A stretch of DNA of 35,871 nucleotides from a bacterium (lineage in GTDB: Bacteria > Planctomycetota > Planctomycetia > Kolteriales > Kolteriaceae). Positions within the stretch are counted from its first letter, which is position 1. Each line of letters begins with the position of its first letter. Positions 8,481 through 16,671 of this stretch are shown here, in pieces. A program made the position numbers and the translations under genes. The notes below the pieces were generated by a model. The model saw nothing but the letters and a program-made list of their open reading frames with translations. It did not search any database and had not been told where the DNA came from. Location: NCBI GenBank assembly GCA_019748235.1, contig JAIEPU010000174.1, positions 1 through 35,871 on the forward strand, given 5' to 3'.

Positions 8481-9578
8481 ATGGTTTCCAATCGTGCGTA
8501 TTGGATTGCGGCGCAGGCGGGGGTGGTTCCTCTTGCGATCGGTGAGCCGGGAACAGGCAAAACAAGATCGATTGAGGCATTCGCGCGGGCGCTCGGTCGG
8601 CGCTTGGTCGTCTGTGAGGGTAACAAACATGCGCCCGAAGATTTCGGGGGCTATCCTTCCGCCGATCTCGTGAAAGAGCGCGTGAAGCTCTTGACGTCGC
8701 ACTATGTTGCAGAGTGCGAAGATGCCGAGGGGGGCGCGGTCCTCTTCTTGGATGAATTGACGACATGCGGTTCGCAGGTCCAAGCGGCAATGCTGCGACT
8801 CTTGACCCATCATCCCGCTAATACCTTGATCATGGCGGCAGGCAATCCGCCGGATATGGCGGCCAATGGTTTCGACTTGGATCCCCCGGCGGCCAATCGT
8901 CTTTGCTGGCTCACTTGGGGCGTCGATGTTGGCCAGTTTTGCGACGGACTTCTAACCGATTTCCGTGAGACTTTCGGCGCTTCTTTCTACCCGATCTTGG
9001 GGGAAAGCTGGCGTGATTGGATCGGTCAACAGCGTTTCTATGTCTCTTCATTCCTGCGAACGCGGCCACAATTGGCCCAAGCATATCCGAAGGATCGCGC
9101 GGCGACGGCTGGCGCTTGGCCTAGCTTGCGAAGCTGGACGAACGCGGCGCAGCTCCTCGGGGCGAATGCTTCGATTCGTGGGGCCGATCGTCCACAATAC
9201 GACGACGAAACGGACCTTGCCTTAACGTCCGGCTGCATCGGTGAACCGGCCGCGCTGGAATTTCTTCACTACCGCGCTTCGCTCGATCTTCCCGACCCTG
9301 AAAGCTTGCTTGCCGATCCTTCATCGTTCGAGGTTCCTAACCGTGGGGATAAGGTGTTGACCGTTCTAGGATCGGTGAGCGCGGCCGTTCTGCGGAACAA
9401 TACTCCGGACCGATGGCTAGCGGCTTGGGACGTCTTCGCGCGTGCTATTGCTGCTGGCAAGCGCGACATTGTTGCCATCTATGCGGGTAGTCTCACACGT
9501 AACCGGCCGGAACCGGGCGCGCGTGTTCCCTCTCTGATCGTCTCGCAATTGCGCGACCTATTCACAGAGGGGGCGTGA
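8481..9578 (+). CDS. MoxR-type AAA+ ATPase
   Basis: 365 aa from the ATG at 8481, preceded by a GGGGTG Shine-Dalgarno-like stretch. An upstream GTG at 8379 overlaps the previous stop and would add 34 residues, but it has no ribosome site. Walker A is GEPGTGKT (21-28), Walker B is AVLFLDELTT (86-95), and sensor 1 is AAGNPP (119-124), with a probable arginine finger near PPAANR (135-140). The C-terminal half is family-specific. MoxR ATPases act as chaperones, usually with a vWA partner that recruits the substrate, and such a partner is the next gene, 3 bp downstream. The pair probably works as one machine. Confidence 0.88.
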   Translation: MVSNRAYWIAAQAGVVPLAIGEPGTGKTRSIEAFARALGRRLVVCEGNKHAPEDFGGYPSADLVKERVKLLTSHYVAECEDAEGGAVLFLDELTTCGSQVQAAMLRLLTHHPANTLIMAAGNPPDMAANGFDLDPPAANRLCWLTWGVDVGQFCDGLLTDFRETFGASFYPILGESWRDWIGQQRFYVSSFLRTRPQLAQAYPKDRAATAGAWPSLRSWTNAAQLLGANASIRGADRPQYDDETDLALTSGCIGEPAALEFLHYRASLDLPDPESLLADPSSFEVPNRGDKVLTVLGSVSAAVLRNNTPDRWLAAWDVFARAIAAGKRDIVAIYAGSLTRNRPEPGARVPSLIVSQLRDLFTEGA

Positions 9579-9581
9579 AAC

Positions 9582-10091
9582 ATGGCGAACATTGATCAGG
9601 CGCGACTTCGCGCCGTGCTGACGTGGCCTTATGCGGCATCGGCCGTTTTCCGGTTGGTTCCGATCGAATCGGACAAAGTGCCGACGATGGCCGTTGATCC
9701 TCTTTGGCGTCTGTACTACTCGCCGACCTACCTTGAATCGCTCAGCGTGCAAGATGCGGCGGGCGTGATCCTTCACGAAGTTGGGCACCTAGTCAGGCGA
9801 CACCATAAACGGGCGCGGCCGATCGGCGTGACGGACTTCGAGGAATGGAACAGCGCGACCGATGCCGAGATTAACGGGAGTTACCTGGACGAAGGAATCA
9901 AGCTCCCGGGCGACTGCGTGACACCGGAAGCGCTGGACCTGGAACGGGGCCACATTGCCGAGACGTACTACCGGCAATTGATGGACGCGAAGGAGAAGAA
10001 GGAGCAGCAGGACGACGACGAGAACGGCCAAGGAAGCGGCGACGCGGGCGACCAGGGGGGACGCGGGCGCGGGGGGAGAAGATCCCCCTAA
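9582..10091 (+). CDS. DUF2201-type metallopeptidase-like / vWA protein, N-terminal part (frameshifted)
   Basis: 169 aa as read, starting 3 bp after the MoxR stop behind a strong GAGGGGG site. The zinc-peptidase-like motif HEVGH is at 65-69, followed by RRHHKRA and WNSATDAEIN (89-98), as in DUF2201 N-terminal domains, where the HExxH and downstream Asp may bind metal. After ETYYRQLMDAKEKKE the protein becomes a Gly/Asp/Gln-rich linker and then stops. The linker continues without interruption in the next frame up to the vWA domain, so this is almost certainly the first half of a single gene of about 446 codons (9582-10923). The frame break lies near two G6 runs at 10055-10060 and 10071-10076. 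It could be a sequencing or assembly error, a real mutation, or slippage. Confidence 0.8.
   Translation: MANIDQARLRAVLTWPYAASAVFRLVPIESDKVPTMAVDPLWRLYYSPTYLESLSVQDAAGVILHEVGHLVRRHHKRARPIGVTDFEEWNSATDAEINGSYLDEGIKLPGDCVTPEALDLERGHIAETYYRQLMDAKEKKEQQDDDENGQGSGDAGDQGGRGRGGRRSP
10055..10076 (+). other. Probable frameshift site at two G6 runs
   Basis: Two runs of six G (10055-10060 and 10071-10076) lie where reading must move by one base to join the HExxH half to the vWA half. If the first run had five G, the frame would read ...GDQGDAGAGGEDPPKE... and continue without a stop into the vWA domain. Confidence 0.6.
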
Positions 10092-10308
10092 AGAATCCCA
10101 AGGGCACCAGGACGGCGACAACGGCCAAGGCGCGGGATCTGGCGAAGGATCGACGGACGACGCGCAAGAGGGCCAAGGGGCGAACGGGACGCCGACAACG
10201 GGAAGCAGCGGGGCCGATGGTATCCCGCGACCGTGGGACTTACCCGCGCCGGACTGCGGGGGGCCTGAATCCGTCAGTGATGCAGAGGCTAAATCGATCG
10301 CGGCCAAT

Positions 10309-10923
10309 ATGGCGCGCCGGATTCTGGAAAGCTCGAAGCAGCACGGAACAGGCGCGGGGGGTTGGCGCGGCTGGGCCGATGAGATCGTGAACCCGCGAGT
10401 AGATTGGCGGCGTGAGCTCCGATCGATCGCGCGACGTTCGGCAACCGTGGCGGCAGGGGAAACGGCTTGGAGCTATCGCCGACCAGGGCGGCGAATGCGT
10501 GAAGGGATATTGACACCCTCGCGCATGTCCCCGCGGATTCGTGTTGACGTCGTGATTGATACCTCGGGGAGTATTAGCGATCGAGGACTAGCCGAAGCAC
10601 TGGCCGAAGTCGTGAAGCTTACGCGAACGATCACGAGCGTCGATCAGGTGCGAGTCATCGCGGCCGACGACGACGAAGGAACCGTTCAGAAGTTCCGGCG
10701 GCGTGAATTGGTCGAGATTACCGGACGTGGCGGAACTGACATGAGGAAGCCGATCAGACACGCGGCAAGCCTGAAACCGGCGGCAGATGTCATTCTGGTT
10801 ATCACTGACGGATACACTCCATGGCCTGATGAACCGCTCGCCGTGGAATGTATCGCGGTGATCTTACCGAACGGGGCCGACTACCTAGTCCCCGATTGGA
10901 TGCGTCGGGTCGTGATGAACTGA
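10309..10923 (+). CDS. DUF2201-type vWA domain, C-terminal part (frameshifted)
   Basis: 204 aa from the first in-frame ATG. Coding sequence is evident upstream in the same frame back to about 10061, with a Gly/Gln/Asp-rich linker and then DGIPRPWDLPAPD. The domain has the MIDAS pattern: VVIDTSGSIS (81-90 area), a GGTD turn (about 144-147), and VITDGYTP. vWA domains of this type bind a metal-coordinated ligand and pair with MoxR ATPases. The separate ATG at 10309 has no convincing Shine-Dalgarno, so if the frameshift is real this half may not be translated on its own. This is the last gene of the ATPase cluster. Confidence 0.78.
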   Translation: MARRILESSKQHGTGAGGWRGWADEIVNPRVDWRRELRSIARRSATVAAGETAWSYRRPGRRMREGILTPSRMSPRIRVDVVIDTSGSISDRGLAEALAEVVKLTRTITSVDQVRVIAADDDEGTVQKFRRRELVEITGRGGTDMRKPIRHAASLKPAADVILVITDGYTPWPDEPLAVECIAVILPNGADYLVPDWMRRVVMN

Positions 10924-11227
10924 GAACGGCAGCGATCAATCCCCTGAAAACCTCGGGGGCCCTATCCTTGCCATTCGTCATAAGGGACGTGGATGCTTCC
11001 TAGCAAGCGTTGCACCGACGTGTCCCGCACGCGGCCATGGTCTGAAAGAAGACCGAGGGAGGCGTGAGCCCATCAACTCATCGCGCGGAAAGTTAAGCCG
11101 GCGTGAACAACCCTTGGCAAGTCTTTCAGCAATGCGAACGATCCAGAAGAGATGCAAATCGTCAACTTCAAGGGCTGCGAAAGTCCACATTCTAAAAGAC
11201 ATTCACTCGTTCGGGAGGGAATCATTG
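10924..11227. other. Intergenic stretch before the recombinase
   Basis: About 300 bp with no gene that I can support. It ends in a strong Shine-Dalgarno, GGGAGGGA (11213-11220), for the recombinase. A weak CCCC...GGGG hairpin without a T-run lies near 10939-10957. Confidence 0.35.
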
Positions 11228-12463
11228 ATGAAAAAGAAACGGAGGCAAGGGGACGATCTACCTCTGGCCCGACCGGATGGACCAAAAGTCTATGGCTATG
11301 CGCGCGTGAGCACCTTTCGCCAGACGGGAGGTCAATCAATTGAAACACAGCATGAGCAGCTTTCCCTCCTCGCGCAGCGTCATGGGTTCCAGCAGGTTGA
11401 CCGGATCTTCACGGATGAAGAGGCGAGCGGTGGAACGCCGATCATAGAGCGTCCGGCTGGGCGTGAACTCTGTCACATCGTCTCGCCCGGCGATGTCGTT
11501 TTGCTGACAGATCTCGACCGAGCTTTCCGATCCACGTCTGATGCGCTCGATACGCTTCTCCGTTGGCACTCGGTCAAAGTCCGCGTGATCATTCAATCGA
11601 TCGAGGGTTGGGGAAACGTCGACTTCTCCACCCCGATTGGGGAGTTCTTCCTGACAGTCCTCGTTGCGGTAAAGAAGCTCGAACGGAATCAGCGAGTCTC
11701 GTTTGTGATGCAATGCTCCCGCGATGCGGCTGCCAAGGCAGCGGCGGAAGGTTGGGACGGATCGAGCCGACGTTACACGCCGATTGGTTATGAGTGGGGA
11801 TATCTGAATAAGGATCGCGGCAAAACGACTTTGATCCCCGTACCCTTCGATCAGGAGACAATCGCTATCATCGGCTGGCTTCGTGATCGGCGTTACGCTT
11901 ACGACATGATTCGAGATCAAATCCTACCCGAGATCAACAGGCACCAGCGCACTCGTTCATCTCGCCGACAAGTGGGAAATACTCGGGCCGGCTATCGTCG
12001 GTACGATATCACGACGTTCAAATCACCATGGCAATGGACTGCGATGGATAAGGCGAGAGCTTGGTGCCGAGAGCACCCGGACGAACAACAAGAATTGATT
12101 CGGCGCGTCGTCTCGCAACATCCTGAATGGGCGATACGATGGGGATTGGAAGAATATATCGCACGACCGAACTCGGTAATGGATAGCAAAGATGGACACA
12201 GGCTTACCCGAGAATCAACGCTACATTCTGAAGAGATCGGGGCCGGAAGCCACTCCACTAGTTTTTCGGGGGAAGTTAATTGCGGAGGTGACCGGATCGG
12301 ACGATCCTCTCTCCCGGCGATGGCACGATCTGAGACTCTACCGGACGGAGCAGGGTCGTCATGTGATCGAGATTGTTCTCGTGAAGCCGAAGGACCGTCA
12401 CCATCCGAACGCGTACATGGCGGAGACACTGACGGAGGCGAAGGAGGCCGCACTCGCTCATGA
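11228..12463 (+). CDS. Serine recombinase (resolvase/invertase family)
   Basis: The ATG at 11228 follows GGGAGGGA by 7 bases, preferred over a TTG at 11114. VYGYARVST (21-29) is the serine-recombinase signature with nucleophile S28. Q-rich T/S helices, DEEASGGT, and the DVVLLTDLDRAFRS motif complete the resolvase catalytic domain to about residue 150; a helical DNA-binding region follows. The domain cuts and rejoins DNA at paired sites through a 5' phosphoserine link, so it could integrate or invert this locus. The frame has no stop until 12463, yet from 12192 on another frame is clearly the coding one. The last 90 residues, rich in Ser, Gly and Arg, therefore look like read-through, and the true end may be near 12190. 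A lost stop or a frameshift is possible. Confidence 0.82.
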   Translation: MKKKRRQGDDLPLARPDGPKVYGYARVSTFRQTGGQSIETQHEQLSLLAQRHGFQQVDRIFTDEEASGGTPIIERPAGRELCHIVSPGDVVLLTDLDRAFRSTSDALDTLLRWHSVKVRVIIQSIEGWGNVDFSTPIGEFFLTVLVAVKKLERNQRVSFVMQCSRDAAAKAAAEGWDGSSRRYTPIGYEWGYLNKDRGKTTLIPVPFDQETIAIIGWLRDRRYAYDMIRDQILPEINRHQRTRSSRRQVGNTRAGYRRYDITTFKSPWQWTAMDKARAWCREHPDEQQELIRRVVSQHPEWAIRWGLEEYIARPNSVMDSKDGHRLTRESTLHSEEIGAGSHSTSFSGEVNCGGDRIGRSSLPAMARSETLPDGAGSSCDRDCSREAEGPSPSERVHGGDTDGGEGGRTRS

Positions 12464-12590
12464 TCCAATGGGGGATTTGGACTTCCCGGACAAGGAATCA
12501 TTTCACAAGCGAGCAGAGAAGATTGCCGTTCATTTGATTCCCGCCTACCGCGCTCGTGTAGAGCAACTCTTCCAATCGATCATCCGGTAG
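12192..12590 (+). CDS. Unrecognised 132-aa protein downstream of the recombinase
   Basis: It starts at ATG 12192 inside the recombinase frame, in a different register. The sequence has normal coding character: LPENQRYILKRSGPEATPLV, a basic centre, MAETLTEAKEAAL, and an amphipathic C-terminal helix. No signal peptide or membrane segment is visible. I do not recognise a family. Its overlap of 272 bases with the recombinase reading frame is unusual and suggests it is translationally coupled or that the upstream frame has lost its stop. It may be a small partner or directionality factor of the recombinase, but this is only inferred from position. Confidence 0.65.
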   Translation: MDTGLPENQRYILKRSGPEATPLVFRGKLIAEVTGSDDPLSRRWHDLRLYRTEQGRHVIEIVLVKPKDRHHPNAYMAETLTEAKEAALAHDPMGDLDFPDKESFHKRAEKIAVHLIPAYRARVEQLFQSIIR

Positions 12591-12821
12591 TTACGGGAGC
12601 TTTTGGCCTTCGCTTCGATGCAAGTTGATTTGGGCAACAAGATCCGGCGAATCTGTGAACTTACTTCGTTTTTGAGTACCGCTCCTTCGTACATCGTCAC
12701 AATGATCTCCCCCGATTGGGATCAACTGCCACTGACGAAGCGCGATTTGGACCAATGTAATTATCCCAAAAGTCAATCATGTGCGCCATGGCTCATTTCC
12801 TTCGCTTAATTATTGGAACAG

Positions 12822-13509
12822 CTAATGAGATGTTTGAAGACGACGAAAGGTCCATGTCGATCGGTAAGATGGTGCGATGGCCGAAGAAGATTTCGGACCG
12901 ATCCATTCATTTGGAATCGATAATGGAGAGCTGGACGGTGACGACCTAACGAGGTATTCGTCCTGGGATACGATCTCGCGTTGTTCGATAAGACGCTCAA
13001 GCTTCCAGATGCGATATCCAGGATAGTCCACGTAGCGAATCCTGATTTTATCGAATCCGAGTGCAAGCGACTTAAACGTCAGTTCACGATGCTCTGGATG
13101 AAAGAAGATGGATTCAAAGATTGGCTTTGGCTCAAAGTCGAACCCGCCTAGTAACCCATCTCCGGAACCAATCCTGGACGTTGCCGCCCCACCATATCTA
13201 AAGGATGCATGTTCCCGATTACTAGCGGCATCATCGGTAACTGGATCCCCGGGGGAAGCTGTTAGCCATAGGGAGCTGTCGGCACATCGATCTGAGGCGG
13301 AGCTGGCAGTTGTAACCCACCGCGCGTAATCAGTTCCACGAGAGGGTTGCTGTCTGGAATGGCGAGCGGTTGTATTCCGGTCGCGTGGAGCTGCTTGAGC
13401 GAACCGCTGGAGCGGACGGTTGCGCGCCAGGTCCGAACCCCATGCCAGCGATCAGCGATTGCGGATTATTCGCCGCACGGGATAAGTCGATCAACAAGAG
13501 GATTCCTCA
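12822..13509 (-). pseudogene. Probable decayed coding region, unknown product
   Basis: The minus strand reads coding-like sequence in pieces across three frames. One piece after a stop at 13509 gives LLLIDLSRAANNPQSLIAG. A second gives PLAIPDSNPLVELITRGG, then APPQIDVPTAPYG, an in-frame TAA at 13262-13264, QLPPGIQLPMMPLVIGNMHP, and a TAG at 13148-13150. A third gives GFDFEPKPIFESIFFHPEHR, then LALGFDKIRIRYVDYPGYR and IWKLERLIEQREIVSQDEYL. No single frame spans the whole, so I read it as a gene broken by frameshifts and nonsense codons. The family is not recognised, and chance open frames cannot be ruled out. Confidence 0.4.
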
Positions 13510-13581
13510 TGAAAGCCATCGGGTCACACGATCATCCGGAATGAGAATGGGGAGGTAAAATTCAGCTGTACTCGAGAATAA

Positions 13582-14328
13582 TCAGTTCGCGTGAACACTA
13601 CTATTGTTGTTTGGTTCTTTCCCAATTTCAGGAGCTGTAATTATCCCCTTTGACTTAAGTTTGACTCGTTGCTCTCCCGCCCACTCCAGCCATCTGGGCC
13701 GGTTGTCGCGCAAGGTAAGTTCATCTAATAGATCGACTAAGAGATCGTCTTGGTCTCCCCGCTTAGCCTTTGCACGCGCTAAATTGGCGATGACATCGAC
13801 CGATTGTGGGGCGAGATCATAAGCCTTCGAATACCATCCTATGGCCTCATCCAAACGATCGGCCTTTTCGAAGGTAAGACCGAGGTTGTTGTAGGGTTCA
13901 TGCCGACCAGGCATGAGCTTCGCGGCATATTGATATTCCCAAGCGGCGAGATAAAGCTTGTGTTGATCGTAATAAATCTTACCCAGCAAATTATGTGCTG
14001 GTCCGTAGTTGACGTCCGCTTCAAGGGACTCTTGAAGTAGTTGTTGTGCCTTCTCGACGTTCCCCTTCTGTAACTGACAGAGTGCTTTGTCTTCCAATGC
14101 GGCCGCGGCCTCTTCATCTCCGATCTGTGCGTCGGCGACAGTCTGATACTTCTTCGTGAGTGTTTTCGAGAAAGTGGTGCATCCCGGAAGTGGAACTAAA
14201 AGAAGAACCAGTCCCCATTGCAAAAAATTCGACCCAACGTGGTTGCCGATTATTTGGCCTAATTGCCTTAAATTCTTTGCAGGAGCTCCGCGCGAATATG
14301 TGCCGGATAAGGAGTTTGCATAAAGCAT
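13582..14328 (-). CDS. TPR lipoprotein, candidate T2SS pilotin
   Basis: 248 aa. The ATG at 14328 has a good GAGGTG site. A hydrophobic segment at 39-47 leads to PLPGC with Cys50, a lipobox-like site, although the n-region is unusually long and Pro at -2 is atypical. About four tetratricopeptide repeats follow (around 75-205), including NLLGKIYYDQHKLYLAAWEY and NNLGLTFEKADRLDEAIGWY. TPR lipoproteins such as PilF help secretins reach the outer membrane. It is the last gene of the secretion operon, 27 bp after the GspM-like gene, so a pilotin or assembly role is a reasonable inference. Confidence 0.82.
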   Translation of the reverse strand: MLYANSLSGTYSRGAPAKNLRQLGQIIGNHVGSNFLQWGLVLLLVPLPGCTTFSKTLTKKYQTVADAQIGDEEAAAALEDKALCQLQKGNVEKAQQLLQESLEADVNYGPAHNLLGKIYYDQHKLYLAAWEYQYAAKLMPGRHEPYNNLGLTFEKADRLDEAIGWYSKAYDLAPQSVDVIANLARAKAKRGDQDDLLVDLLDELTLRDNRPRWLEWAGEQRVKLKSKGIITAPEIGKEPNNNSSVHAN

Positions 14329-14355
14329 CCGGCACCTCTTCCTATGACAAAAGAT

Positions 14356-14871
14356 TTACCGGGCTTTAGACGCTAATGAACTCTGCGTCAAGGTGATCTC
14401 GCACCTCCATAATTCTCCATTTCCTTGAATTCGCGATTCCGACACTCGTAAGGCTTTGACTCCGAGAGGGGTGGTGCCCGTTTCGAGGTTTCGGAGCAAC
14501 TTTCCAAGCTTTAGGAGAGGGATGCCATCCACCTCCAGGCGGATGGATTGCTGAAGTAGTGCTGATCCTTCCACGGGTTGGACCGGACCCGGTTCGATGT
14601 AGACGATCGACTCCGGTGGAAGTTCCGCCTGTACCGCAGCTTTTTCGACATAGGAAGCGATATCACTCAGCATTTCAGAAGGCTTATCTGCTGTGGAGGG
14701 TGACTTCTTACTCGACTCTAGTTGGAGAGCTAACTTTCGGCAAGATTCGAGTGACTCCAATGCACCCAGTGATCCGGCACTTGCGCTTTCCATGGCCGAA
14801 TAAAGATAGAGATCGATTAGGCCGAACACGACGATAAGACCTATCACGCCCAATAAGATGAGTTTGGTCAT
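14356..14871 (-). CDS. gspM: GspM-like inner-membrane protein of T2SS
   Basis: 171 aa. One N-terminal membrane helix (about 3-24) is followed by a periplasmic helix and a compact alpha/beta domain with LLKLGKLLRNLETGTTPLGV (around 115-135), the ferredoxin-like region expected for GspM. The ATG overlaps the end of the GspL-like gene. GspM stabilises GspL in the inner-membrane assembly platform. Sequence similarity is weak, so the call rests on topology and on order after GspL. Confidence 0.62.
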   Translation of the reverse strand: MTKLILLGVIGLIVVFGLIDLYLYSAMESASAGSLGALESLESCRKLALQLESSKKSPSTADKPSEMLSDIASYVEKAAVQAELPPESIVYIEPGPVQPVEGSALLQQSIRLEVDGIPLLKLGKLLRNLETGTTPLGVKALRVSESRIQGNGELWRCEITLTQSSLASKAR

Positions 14872-16199
14872 TTCTTCACCTTTCCTTTAGGCGCGATGGC
14901 GAGCTCAGCGGTGATGGTGAATGCGACCGATCGATCACTTCCTTTTCGGGTCCTGGGAGTCAGTGAGCCGAACTCCTTATCCTTTTTCAATTGCTGAGTG
15001 ATCTGTTCGACATCGGAGTGCCCTCGCGCTTCTCCTTCGAGCATGAGCCGTCCCCGATCGATGACGACTTCCATGACCCTGAAGCGAAGATCTCTTGGTA
15101 ACTTTTCCAGAGAACGATGAAGCAAAGTGAAGGCTGAGCCTTCGGAACTCTGCTTGGCAGCGAGGGATTGAGCCTGATCCATTCGTACCACTTCGCTTCT
15201 CAATCTTCCTTCAATCCCAACGGGAACAGCCTGACCGGGGAAGATGTCGCGATAAAGCTCTGCCTGTTCCTCTTCGAATCCTTTGCAGAAATGCTCAAAG
15301 GTCGAAGCTCTCAGCCAAAGAATGCCTCCGAGCGTCATAAGAAAGACCAGTATTCCGGCGGATGCGATGGAGAGGGATGGCAACCATCTCTTGAATGGAT
15401 TTATTGGACCGAGTGGACCAACGCGTAGGTCGATCCATGGTGTGGCCCGTCGGTGGAGCACGAAATCACTGAGTCCTAAATCCGTTGTTTCTTCCGATTG
15501 CATTCCCGCATGAGCCAAACCGAGTTCTAGAAGCAATGGGGCAATGTCCGTTCCCTGCGAATGCCAATGGACCTTGGTTTCAGGCTTCATGCCTCTAAGA
15601 GCAATTGCGAATTTGGTCAGCCGATGTGGATCATCGTGTTTGATGGTGCTCCAGCGACTGATGCTCGTTCCCTCGACGATTCCGATTTCCCAACCGGTAT
15701 CGGTCTCCGCAATCAGGGCGTTCGAGCCTTCAGATTTAATGTCGATGAGAAGTCGTTGTAACAGAGACAGGCCATGTGGAATCACTGAGAGAGTTTCTAT
15801 TCCGGCAGCTTCGAGCTTGGAGATCCAGGGGGATAGTGCGGCCGTTGGGACAGCCACCGCCATTGCCTGTTCACCATGAAGGGCGCATTGAACGGTCATC
15901 TCTTCCGCGGAGAGAGGAATATACTCCTCCGCCAAGAAAGACAGCTTCTTGCGATCGTTGAGCTGTTTTCCTTTGGCACGTAAATACACTCTGTAAGTCG
16001 CCGATGAATTGATTAAAAGAACGATTTGGCGAAGCGCGCGGCGCTGAAGCTCTTGAACCAATGATTCTGGAGTGGTGACCTCTTGAGGCTCGGTTTCATG
16101 CTGCAAGATCGTGACACGATCCGCCGCGAGCCACTGAACCGCGGCTGACCGGATGGCTCTCTTCTTCACTTTCTGTCGAACTGGGGCTGCTTCCATCAT
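14868..16199 (-). CDS. gspL: GspL-like / PilM-like cytoplasmic-periplasmic platform protein
   Basis: 443 aa. The first 270 residues form an actin-like cytoplasmic domain: AVAVPTAALSPWISKLEAAG (114-133) and LIAETDTGWEIGIVEG (162-177) resemble GspL/PilM. A single membrane helix lies at about 276-297. The periplasmic tail ends in a ferredoxin-like domain (RDLRFRVMEVVIDRGRLMLEG region). GspL links the GspE ATPase to the inner membrane. Its ATG overlaps the end of the GspC-like gene, and its stop overlaps the next start. Confidence 0.75.
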   Translation of the reverse strand: MMEAAPVRQKVKKRAIRSAAVQWLAADRVTILQHETEPQEVTTPESLVQELQRRALRQIVLLINSSATYRVYLRAKGKQLNDRKKLSFLAEEYIPLSAEEMTVQCALHGEQAMAVAVPTAALSPWISKLEAAGIETLSVIPHGLSLLQRLLIDIKSEGSNALIAETDTGWEIGIVEGTSISRWSTIKHDDPHRLTKFAIALRGMKPETKVHWHSQGTDIAPLLLELGLAHAGMQSEETTDLGLSDFVLHRRATPWIDLRVGPLGPINPFKRWLPSLSIASAGILVFLMTLGGILWLRASTFEHFCKGFEEEQAELYRDIFPGQAVPVGIEGRLRSEVVRMDQAQSLAAKQSSEGSAFTLLHRSLEKLPRDLRFRVMEVVIDRGRLMLEGEARGHSDVEQITQQLKKDKEFGSLTPRTRKGSDRSVAFTITAELAIAPKGKVKK

Positions 16200-16666
16200 T
16201 ATTGCGGCTCCTTACGAGCGGTGATTTCACGTCCACCCACTTTGAGCCGAACTTCTCGCTCGATGATCGACAGAATCTCTACCTCAATTCCCGATGAATT
16301 TGTCTTATCTCCGACCCCCATCAGTCCACTGTTCACATTTCCGATCCGGAGCAATGCGAAGGGGCGATCGGACTCTCCCAGAATCCCGAGTACCGCGATC
16401 GGAATGGTAGGTGGCGGTAGAGGGGGAGCCGGTGGTGGCGGGGGAGGAGGATCATAAAGCGGCCTGCGCAATTCACGATTCCATATCTGACTCACGGCTT
16501 GTTCATTGGGAAAACTTGCTGTCGCCAAGGACAATACTTTCGACTTGGACGAGTGGTTCACAGTAATAGCAGGAAGTTCGGCTGGATAGGTTGTATGCAA
16601 ATAGACGATGGCCGCGGATGCTGCCAGCCCCGAGAATCCCACCATCCATAGCAGATACTTAACCAT
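16199..16666 (-). CDS. gspC: GspC-like inner-membrane protein with Pro-rich linker
   Basis: 155 aa. Membrane helix at 4-23, a short linker, WNRELRRPLYD, an almost pure proline run (73-86), and a beta-rich domain IAVLGILGESDRPFALLRIG onward (90-155). This matches the homology region of GspC/PilP, which couples the secretin to the inner-membrane complex. It is shorter than enterobacterial GspC (about 270-300 aa) and has no PDZ domain. Its place between GspK and GspL supports the call, though GspN or PilP are alternatives. Confidence 0.6.
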   Translation of the reverse strand: MVKYLLWMVGFSGLAASAAIVYLHTTYPAELPAITVNHSSKSKVLSLATASFPNEQAVSQIWNRELRRPLYDPPPPPPPAPPLPPPTIPIAVLGILGESDRPFALLRIGNVNSGLMGVGDKTNSSGIEVEILSIIEREVRLKVGGREITARKEPQ

Positions 16667-16671
16667 TTAGA

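Noticed and set aside
12603..12809. A 68-codon plus-strand frame starting with TTG just after the 132-aa gene
   Set aside because: Shine-Dalgarno too close to the TTG, no recognised family, and no supporting context; could be a small protein but not supportable.
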